Assembly (NCBI GenBank): GCA_039024295.1
Contig: JBCDIQ010000005.1
Coordinates: forward strand, 1 to 38,904
Origin: JBCDIQ01 sp039024295
GTDB taxonomy: Bacteria; Bacteroidota; Bacteroidia; J057
Direction of reading: 5' to 3'
Length of the DNA: 38,904 bases
The stretch's first letter is position 1. Each line of letters opens with the position of its first letter. The translations under genes were made by a program, and so were the position numbers. The notes under the pieces were generated by a model. The model made no database searches. It was not told where the DNA came from and saw only the letters and a program-made list of their open reading frames with translations. Of this stretch, positions 32,901-38,904 are shown piece after piece.

Positions 32901-34704
32901 CACCCATGTGCTCGCCGTAGGCCCTGATGGCAAAACAGGTCAGCAACAAGGCTTTTTGAAAGTATTTCGGCAATTATCCGCCCGCCTTTCTGTTCCCCGG
33001 TTTTTGATTGAAGGGGATAGCAGTTCCCTTATCGGTCGGGTGATCCGATACGATGCCCAAGACAGCCTGGACATTACCACGCGTTTTCGAGAAAATGGAA
33101 TAGCGGTGTTGACAGGTACCCACCCCATTAAAACCTACTTCACAGAAGAACAAGAAATTATCGCGCCTTCACTTGCTGCTCAGCAAGAGACCGATACGCT
33201 GACTTTCAGCTATGAACTTGCCACGGGTAAAATTCAAGATGGCGAAAAGCACAAAGTGCCCGTGTTCAAACGTGGCGTGAAGCAAGCTGAAGGCGGCTTC
33301 GCCTACCTGGAAGGGGACACATCCTGGAGGTTCGAACCTGATCCACAGCTTGGCCCAGTGCATGTAGCTGTGGCACCGGATGGTTTAACCCTGCTGATGG
33401 ATGACCTCAAACGCCTGGCAGGCTATGACCATGACTGCAACGAGCAGATGTCCTCCAAGCTGAATGCCCTGGCCATGCTGAAGGAGGTAGAGACCACGAT
33501 GGGAAAGCCCTTTTCTCGCCAAAAGGACGCCAATAAACTCATCCGCAAACTTCGTCGAAATCAGAACCAGGATGGCTCCTGGGGCTGGTGGGCGGACAAC
33601 CCAGGCTCCCTATGGATGACGACCTACGCAACTCAAGCCTTGCATAAATGGTATCCTAAAGGGAGGGCTGTCAAGCTGGGAAAGGCCTATTTGCAAGATT
33701 CATTGGCCGAGGAGTATAACCATTACGGACGTACCCGAAAGCTGAAAACCTTGCTGACACTCAAGGAAATGGATATCCTGGCAGATACCGGCTACTTTTT
33801 TGCTCAGCTACGCTTGGACACCATTCCTTTGTCAAATTACGAGTGGCTGCTGGCTACGCGTCTTCATCAACTCCTGGCCCTCCCTCCCAGCGTTGACAGC
33901 CTGATAAATCGTAGCAACAAAACCGCAAGTGGTGGTAGGTACTGGGGAAGCACTGGCTGGAGGTGGTACGGCGGAGAAGTGGAAATGACCGCCTTGGCGT
34001 ACGAAATGCTTCGTGATATGGGAGGGCAGGAAGCCCACCTCCGAGAGATTCGCAACCATTGGTTCGAACGCCGTGCCTCAGGTGACTGGGGGAATACCGT
34101 AGAATCTGCCAGAATTCTCGCTACCCTCGCGCCTGAACTGCTCAACGGTTCTGGGGAAGCACTCACACCCAAAGTACAATTGACCCAGGGCCAGAAATCT
34201 TTCGTCGTCCCCTCCTTCCCCCATCGGCAAACACTGACGCCAGAAAGCCTGGCAGTGAAAAAGCTGGGGCCAGGTCCCTTGTTCATCAGCGCTTGGCAGG
34301 AGCAGTGGAATGGCGATCCCACACCTGTGGACAGCCTGTTTTCCATAAAAACGCGTTTGATACAAGATGGAAAAAAGGTAGAGGTCCTTAAAGCGGGAAC
34401 CCCAGCAGTCCTGGAGGTTACCCTTGACATGAAAAAAGCAGGCAGCTACCTGGCTTTAGAGGTGCCCATTCCTGCCGGGTGCAGCTACGGCCCGAAAAAG
34501 CAATTTGGAGCCTACACCGAATACCGAAAGCAGGCGGCTACGCTGTATTTTCAGCAACTTGATCCCGGGGAGTATACTTTTAAGATCAAGCTTGAACCCA
34601 AGTTCACGGGCACTTATCACCTGAATCCCGCCAAAATAGAGCAGATGTATCTGCCGGTGAAGTTTGGTCGGAATAGCGTACGGAAAGTGAAGGTGGGCAA
34701 GTGA
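29971..34704 (+). CDS. Giant A2M-like paralogue 2, C-terminal part with thioester motif
   Basis: The 1,577 residues from ATG 29971 continue paralogue 2 without a signal peptide. Joined with the N-terminal part across the TGA the protein would have 2,046 residues. It has MG-like domains (AQPGEALDVLVTVKDARGNP), a carboxypeptidase-regulatory-like domain near 1247-1325 of the joined numbering (ISGQVFDENGNPLVGAVV), and then, where paralogue 1 has its plug, an Arg/Lys-rich linker (SRRRVQVSLPRFGFGYRKRR). The A2M domain follows (RETFRDYAWWQPDLLTDSLG), then the CNEQ motif (Cys1156 of this part, Cys1625 joined), the toroid region and the closing domain. From the A2M domain onwards it is roughly 80% identical to paralogue 1, far more than the N-terminal half. 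Translated alone it would stay in the cytoplasm, so function needs readthrough, correction or a different strain. Confidence 0.85.
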   Translation: MPFAAQISPDIKEISWIMNRGKDRSIWANHIEIPDARTLVLPFAYRIHDSAFFEIESPEGLPVLMELWRNDRLFFSSQLSRSWDTALLAKQNEHFRLLVQVPWKSEIHEMERILPVFDEYLQVEVEQPFQAQPGEALDVLVTVKDARGNPVRGVDLTSLAVNARFEDSNVPDLPYTGKHIRTRQRKPFSDLNTVSLGSGPNLRLDSTAVENFGVMELPFYQLIRTDSIMAYYWKGEKEEVAQFAPYIYHNGEQEKIHMIYLNGQLVYYSGANTYPSYAFCGPEGKSFLRLRTKDREYTVRDIELKKGQKLEVVINPTYTSSLLTWEEKPQTFTYQERNLINRRFISLQADSRRKSPFYAWQGNQTFLVNPNRTRRYHYRGPYTDLIGPLWKDKVACAVPNEFTRMITWRPGFLHKVDTRSVQLHDAEKIVDEETEVESLNAFRISQPFGQEVVLPQDLDLAPSEPPKTNPMGFNTETDASGDLLFLMNWYFFRGGGAVMSRASDTTNMWAFSGEQKLNLPIDEYRLVFISSSSEVLRTIYLEIKKDSLLALPFLIRTYPDSFPLVNHGWKPGYYPKAGKFMNQVMHEPRYLRTFRIADSIGNPVQGVEMVHFFKGLLVQGGFSDENGEVTFGSTFPWGKDSGAHTCLLLHKDYKPQRISIFTDSLVQEVRLKAFREEEAHLQSTIQAGLIRDQTFSFLKDKAGNKVIRMRYVRDDLNPFELDSVFLEPITVSREMELLFGDTLTLARKRAEGKFPDLSVPEYLRRSYLNQISGGTDEISGQVFDENGNPLVGAVVMVTDTVTNNLFGAYTDEEGFFRIKVTGAKLKLEVRYIGYNSATKLVLPGSYVRVTLAEKSLGLVEVEIVASRKQPLYVSAAASEVQSRRRVQVSLPRFGFGYRKRRFKRKGPFHWVNSLQNKYANTTLADSVQSEDDEEADFDTPLRETFRDYAWWQPDLLTDSLGQVRITVRVPDDLTGWNTHVLAVGPDGKTGQQQGFLKVFRQLSARLSVPRFLIEGDSSSLIGRVIRYDAQDSLDITTRFRENGIAVLTGTHPIKTYFTEEQEIIAPSLAAQQETDTLTFSYELATGKIQDGEKHKVPVFKRGVKQAEGGFAYLEGDTSWRFEPDPQLGPVHVAVAPDGLTLLMDDLKRLAGYDHDCNEQMSSKLNALAMLKEVETTMGKPFSRQKDANKLIRKLRRNQNQDGSWGWWADNPGSLWMTTYATQALHKWYPKGRAVKLGKAYLQDSLAEEYNHYGRTRKLKTLLTLKEMDILADTGYFFAQLRLDTIPLSNYEWLLATRLHQLLALPPSVDSLINRSNKTASGGRYWGSTGWRWYGGEVEMTALAYEMLRDMGGQEAHLREIRNHWFERRASGDWGNTVESARILATLAPELLNGSGEALTPKVQLTQGQKSFVVPSFPHRQTLTPESLAVKKLGPGPLFISAWQEQWNGDPTPVDSLFSIKTRLIQDGKKVEVLKAGTPAVLEVTLDMKKAGSYLALEVPIPAGCSYGPKKQFGAYTEYRKQAATLYFQQLDPGEYTFKIKLEPKFTGTYHLNPAKIEQMYLPVKFGRNSVRKVKVGK

Positions 34705-34734
34705 AAACCTCGTCAAAGGTACCGAAAATTGTCC

Positions 34735-34771
34735 TTGCTGGAAATTGGGGATACCCCTAGCTTTTGGTATC
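34735..34771 (+). promoter_or_regulatory. Promoter of giant paralogue 3 with an overlapping palindrome
   Basis: TTG (34735-34737), 20 bp, then TAGCTTTTG (34758-34766), 5 nt before the ATG. GATACC (34750-34755) and GGTATC (34766-34771) are perfect reverse complements 10 bp apart and abut the ATG, matching the element at paralogue 1 in position and spacing. Confidence 0.55.
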
Positions 34772-37700
34772 ATGAAAAAGCGATTCTCTATTATCCATGT
34801 GCTAACCATTGGGTTCACCATTTTCCTGGCGCATTCTTCCTTATTTGGGCAGGCAGACTTTTCATCAACCAGCGACAGCGTTTGGGTGTATCGGCTCACC
34901 CCCGAGCAGCAATACCAGCGCGCCATCGAGCGGGCAGACTGGTATTTTCAAGGCCAGAAGCCTGAAAAGGGAGACTTTTTTATTGCTCCATCACAGCGGG
35001 TGGCCACCATTCCCTATGATAGCACGCTCATTGCCAAGTACAGCCTGCAAGACTTCTCACCGGGAGTGTATATATGGATGTATGTGAAGGATAATCGGGT
35101 CATCTCATTTTCGGATCACCGAAGTGGACTAAGAGAGCCTCAATTGTTACTTGGAAAAAAGCAGAGCTGGATTTGGGTTGGCCATGAGAAAGCACGTAAC
35201 AATGAATTGAAATTGACCTTGAAGAAGGAGCAGCTTTCTTATGACACTTCCAAAAATCTTTTTCTTCTGCCCGGGAAAAAGAAACGCGGAACGTTGAAAG
35301 TTGAGATAGGAAATGACATCTCCTACTTTAAGCTGGATAAAAGCGGGGCAAGGCTGCCCCAAAAATACCTTCGCTATTCCTCAGTAGAGGAAGGCTTCCA
35401 GGGGAGTGATCGAAAATACCAACGGAAATGGTTGGGGTACATAGCGTTCAACAAACCGAGATATCGCCCAGGAGATACCTTGAAGCTTAAAGCATATTGT
35501 ATGGACCGGTATGGGGTTCCATTGGATATGCCATTGGAATTGAAATGGCGAGGAAACACCTTGGCAGAAATCATTCCCGGAAGGGATGGCCTCTATACCC
35601 ATGAACTGGTTCTCTCAGACTCTCTGGGGTTAAGGCTGGACCAGGAACACACCTTTTACCTGCGGCACGGAGAGCTGGGATTTATTACTGAGAATGAATT
35701 TACCTATGAAGATTATGAGCTAGATGAAGCAACCTTTCACCTAAAACTGGAAAATGAAGCAATCACATATGGGCAACCGTTGGAAATATTTGCCTATACC
35801 AAGGACGCCAATGAGATGGACCTGCCAGGGGGAAAAGTAGAAATCCTGATTTTCTTTCATAGAATGCTTACTTCACCAGTCGCTCCAACCTATTTACCCA
35901 GAATTCTCTACCACGACACGCTCCCCTTAGTCACCTCCAGATCGCCTATTCTGACCCTTAAGCCAGAAAAGCTTCCTCAAGCACACTGTAAATATTATAT
36001 AGAAGCTCGGTTCACAACTGAATCAAGGGAGCAACAAACCAAGAGTGCCAAATTTGAGCTTAAGCCCCCATTGTTAGAGCCCGAAGTCACATGGATAGGA
36101 GATAGCTTGATAATAAACGGCCCCAAAGACAGCCTGGGAAAAATTTTTTTCATGGGGCAAAACCTTGACGAGGTTGAAATTCTTTCGGACACCTACCGAA
36201 AACGTATCTCCCCCATTATAGAGATTATTTTCTGGGAAATGGATAGTGAAATGGGGCTAATCATGCCCCCAGAAATAAGTACCCTTATTCAGCCGCTTGT
36301 ATCCCGAAAAAAAGACAGTGCTTTCTTTGAAGTTCAGAATCCTCATGGCCTACCCCTTCAAGTGATACTGTGGCGAAACGATCGGCTGTTGCGCTCATGG
36401 CAATTATCGCAAAGTCTGGATACCGCATTTACCGTTGAAAGAGGGGAGCATTTCCGATTGTCCCTGCAGACTTTATGGGCAGGAAGCACTTGTAAGATAG
36501 AACGCATTCTCCCCATTTTTGATGAATACCTAAAGGTAGAGGTTGAACAACCCTCACAGGCTCAGCCAGGGGAGGAGCTAGACTTGCTGGTAACCGTATC
36601 CGATGCTAGGGGAAACCCTGTAGAAGGAGCAGATCTTACCTCCATGGCGGTGAATGCTCGTTTTAAGGAGGATAACGTGCCTGATCTTCCATTTACCGGG
36701 GTGCCCATTCGAACCAAGCAGTACCAACTTGATGGAAAGATTTGGCCTTTTTATGCTACCCGTGATGCCAAGAGGCTTCTCGATTCTACCAGCTATAAAG
36801 CCCTTCACCTCGATGACCAGCCATATTATCGTCTTACGCGACCAGATAGCCTTACAGAATATTACTGGAAAACAGACCAAAAGGAAGGGGCCCAGTTTGC
36901 GCCTTATGTGTACAAAAATGGTGTTCAGGTGCCCATTGATTTCATTTACCTCAATGGGAGAATGATTTACTTTTCAGGGAGTGATGCCCAGCCGACCTAC
37001 TCATTTGCAGGTCCCGAGGATACCGTTACATTACAGGTACGTACGTATAACCGAGAATATACCATCAGAAGCGTGGTGCTTCGTAGGGGAGAAAAACTGG
37101 AAATCTCCATTCACCGAGACCAAATTTCTAGCAGGGTTACCTGGAAGGAAAAGCCAGAAAGCTACACCTGGCAGGAGATGGAGATGGTAAACCGGAACTT
37201 CATTTATGTAACAACAGCGTCAGCGAAAGGTAGCAGAATAATTTTTTGGCAGGGAGGTCGGGTGTTCCGAGTAAATGGGATTAAAAACAGCGAGGAATAC
37301 CTGATAGGACCTATTTTTGGAGAGGAGGTAGGGTGTGCAGTACCAGGTCAATTTATTCGAAGGCTCAGGTGGCAGTCAGGTCATACACACGAAATTGCGC
37401 AGCACTACGAACGACTTTGGCGAAGAAATGGCATAATTAGCCACGATGATCCAGCTTTATGGCAGAAGCCCGTACAGCCTCTTGGCGAAAAATTGATCTT
37501 GCTTGAAGATGTTTTCCCTGTTGCAGGGAGGACTCCCGATGGGAACTTGATCAACAGCCTAACCAAGGCTATTGCTGGTGGAGACTTAATCCTATCCGTT
37601 GAGGGGCCTACAGGAGCAATTGCTCTCACAAGGGAAGCAGATAGCCAGAACATCTGGTTGTTTAAGGGGCAAGATATAAATAGAATACCTGCGGATACCT

Positions 37701-38904
37701 ATCACCTGGAGGTGTTTAATCCTGAAAATAAACTGATCCTTGAGGACACCATTACAATCAAATCAGATTCTATCCTTTTCCTACCCAAAATGATGTGGGC
37801 TTCCTCAGACAGTCTACCTGTTACGGTAAACAAATGGAAAGCTGGGTATTATCCCCAATCAGATAGGTTCATCAATTCATACCTGATAGACTCTCAATTT
37901 AGCCGCGAAGTGTTGGTCACGGATACATTGGGTAACCCAGTAGCAGGGGCAGAGGTAGTATGCTTTTATGAAGGCAGGCAGGTTCAGGGAAGTTTTACCG
38001 ATAGTACAGGAAAAGTGATCCTACCTATCATTTCTTCACAAGAGGATCAAGAAAGGCGATTTGAAATAGTTGTGTTGCACCCCGAATATCGTCCCTTTCG
38101 GCAGGTAGTTACCGGAGAAGATCAGCAACTGACGATTGTGCTACGACTATTTTCCAGTCATGCCCCTGTAAAAGCGTACCTGTCGGAGGGATTGAGTCAA
38201 GCCCACTATTTCGAAGCTTTCGACGACTCCCTGGCCAGCTTGAGCATAGCATATTTGCAGGAAAATGCCCCTGAGTACGTGAAAGATGATTTGTTTACCG
38301 AGTTAACGGGGAATAGAAGAATTAAAAAAATATTGCTGCATGATTCCATTTTCCTGGTGAAACGCGAAATAGAGCCTCATTTAAATGTTGATCCAGTACC
38401 AGACTACCTGAGCTTAACTGGTTTTGGGAATCCCCTTACCCTGTATGGAAATAAAGGTGAAATTTCAGGCCGTGTTTATGACGAATATGGAGACCCCTTA
38501 GCTTTTGCAACTATCCTGATTTATCAAGGGGACTTATTTGTAAATGGAGCAAGGTCAGATGAAAATGGATTTTACAAGATAACTCCCTTGGAAGACGGTC
38601 GTTATACCCTAAAAGCCAAATATTTAACAACTGATAAAACATATGAGGATGTGAGCTCAGGGATAGTTTTTGATGTTGTATTTTCGGATGGTATCCAGAA
38701 ACTCTCCTCTCAGGAAGTTGTAATCGAAGAATATAAAATTCCTGTTTTTGATAAAGCTGCCTCTTCAGGAATGACCATTGGAATCAACACGATTAGTCCA
38801 AGAAGTAGCGCCACACCCAGGGTGAATTCGAACCCCTCAAGAAGAAGGAAAAACTACAAGATCCGAGGTGCTTCAAGTACAGAAGAAAGCAATGATAAGG
38901 AAGA
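34772..38904 (+). CDS. Giant A2M-like paralogue 3, cut by the window edge
   Basis: The frame is open from ATG 34772 to the end of the window (1,377 codons, incomplete at the 3' side); I checked the frame at regular points without finding a break. The signal peptide (hydrophobic LTIGFTIFLAHSSLFGQ) is followed by the same order as paralogue 1: SDSVWVYRLTPEQQ, MG2 WLGYIAFNKPRYRPGDTLKL, YEDYELDEATFHLKL, AQPGEELDLLVTVSDARGNP, a beta domain REVLVTDTLGNPVAGAEVV, and a carboxypeptidase-regulatory-like domain near 1230 (ISGRVYDEYGDPLAFATILIYQGD). The plug-like part starts as in paralogue 1 (EVVIEEYKIPVFDKAASSG) but then degenerates: the SIRGSRSTATVYYIDG phrase is KIRGASSTEESND here. The A2M and thioester parts would lie beyond the window and cannot be judged. 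Confidence 0.85.
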   Translation, partial: MKKRFSIIHVLTIGFTIFLAHSSLFGQADFSSTSDSVWVYRLTPEQQYQRAIERADWYFQGQKPEKGDFFIAPSQRVATIPYDSTLIAKYSLQDFSPGVYIWMYVKDNRVISFSDHRSGLREPQLLLGKKQSWIWVGHEKARNNELKLTLKKEQLSYDTSKNLFLLPGKKKRGTLKVEIGNDISYFKLDKSGARLPQKYLRYSSVEEGFQGSDRKYQRKWLGYIAFNKPRYRPGDTLKLKAYCMDRYGVPLDMPLELKWRGNTLAEIIPGRDGLYTHELVLSDSLGLRLDQEHTFYLRHGELGFITENEFTYEDYELDEATFHLKLENEAITYGQPLEIFAYTKDANEMDLPGGKVEILIFFHRMLTSPVAPTYLPRILYHDTLPLVTSRSPILTLKPEKLPQAHCKYYIEARFTTESREQQTKSAKFELKPPLLEPEVTWIGDSLIINGPKDSLGKIFFMGQNLDEVEILSDTYRKRISPIIEIIFWEMDSEMGLIMPPEISTLIQPLVSRKKDSAFFEVQNPHGLPLQVILWRNDRLLRSWQLSQSLDTAFTVERGEHFRLSLQTLWAGSTCKIERILPIFDEYLKVEVEQPSQAQPGEELDLLVTVSDARGNPVEGADLTSMAVNARFKEDNVPDLPFTGVPIRTKQYQLDGKIWPFYATRDAKRLLDSTSYKALHLDDQPYYRLTRPDSLTEYYWKTDQKEGAQFAPYVYKNGVQVPIDFIYLNGRMIYFSGSDAQPTYSFAGPEDTVTLQVRTYNREYTIRSVVLRRGEKLEISIHRDQISSRVTWKEKPESYTWQEMEMVNRNFIYVTTASAKGSRIIFWQGGRVFRVNGIKNSEEYLIGPIFGEEVGCAVPGQFIRRLRWQSGHTHEIAQHYERLWRRNGIISHDDPALWQKPVQPLGEKLILLEDVFPVAGRTPDGNLINSLTKAIAGGDLILSVEGPTGAIALTREADSQNIWLFKGQDINRIPADTYHLEVFNPENKLILEDTITIKSDSILFLPKMMWASSDSLPVTVNKWKAGYYPQSDRFINSYLIDSQFSREVLVTDTLGNPVAGAEVVCFYEGRQVQGSFTDSTGKVILPIISSQEDQERRFEIVVLHPEYRPFRQVVTGEDQQLTIVLRLFSSHAPVKAYLSEGLSQAHYFEAFDDSLASLSIAYLQENAPEYVKDDLFTELTGNRRIKKILLHDSIFLVKREIEPHLNVDPVPDYLSLTGFGNPLTLYGNKGEISGRVYDEYGDPLAFATILIYQGDLFVNGARSDENGFYKITPLEDGRYTLKAKYLTTDKTYEDVSSGIVFDVVFSDGIQKLSSQEVVIEEYKIPVFDKAASSGMTIGINTISPRSSATPRVNSNPSRRRKNYKIRGASSTEESNDKE

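Noticed and set aside
33867..34430. Antisense open frame of 187 codons opposite giant paralogue 2
   Set aside because: It lies wholly inside a strongly supported coding region, has low-complexity Ser/Arg-rich sequence, and a similar shadow appears at 27750-28118 opposite paralogue 1, as expected from codon bias.
22186..34704. Type IX secretion sorting domain on the giant proteins
   Set aside because: The C-termini end in YLPVKYGRNGVKK-type sequence and the closing A2M beta domain, without the usual T9SS C-terminal pattern.

Overview
The window looks like chromosomal DNA of a member of the Bacteroidota, most likely a Saprospira-type (Lewinella/Haliscomenobacter-like) bacterium. The reasons are the promoter boxes of the TAnnTTTG type, signal peptides ending in ...FAQ or ...FSQ, a short-chain L-threonine dehydrogenase, DUF3857/transglutaminase proteins, and a giant protein carrying a SusC-like carboxypeptidase-regulatory plus plug module. 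The family-level placement is an inference from these traits; there is no rRNA gene to confirm it.

Layout. 48-4233 (minus strand): a four-gene envelope cluster with two lipoproteins, a Tat-exported DUF1501-like protein and a lipoprotein with a c-type haem motif. 4355-6340: nuoI (minus) diverges from purD (plus). 6530-9130 (minus): an atypical pyruvate kinase and a metallophosphoesterase. 9261-10003: a decayed methyltransferase gene. 10014-13831 (minus): a polytopic membrane protein, dnaN and tdh. 14050-15618 (plus): ravA without its usual viaA partner. 15731-17479: an IS66-family element. 17760-21715 (plus): an overlapping pair of DUF3857/transglutaminase-fold exported proteins. 22186 to the right edge (plus): three tandem paralogues, each about 2,050-2,100 residues when complete, of an alpha-2-macroglobulin-like exported protein. 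The second is split by one in-frame TGA and the third runs off the window.

The giant paralogues are the most interesting protein system here. They combine MG2-type beta domains, a carboxypeptidase-regulatory-like domain, in paralogue 1 a TonB-receptor plug-like segment without a barrel, the A2M domain, and a thioester-type CNEQ motif inside an alpha/alpha-toroid region. Each gene has its own promoter with the same spacing (TTG, 20 bp, TA-n-CTTTT) placed so close to the ATG that very short or leaderless transcripts are predicted. Two of the three also carry an imperfect palindrome abutting the ATG. The two upstream transglutaminase-like proteins may work with them in envelope protein cross-linking or protease trapping, but that is inference.

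The second notable signal is non-coding. A repeat of about 170 bp occurs three times on the same strand (1082-1233, 15692-17609, 21907-22078). It has up to three successive hairpins. The 28-nt first hairpin changes sequence between copies while keeping its outer base pairs, and the second carries a conserved core ending in CCAACGCGCATG. The IS66 element sits exactly inside the first hairpin of copy 2; removing it with one 8-bp target copy restores a paired 28-nt hairpin. No tRNA, rRNA or CRISPR array was seen.
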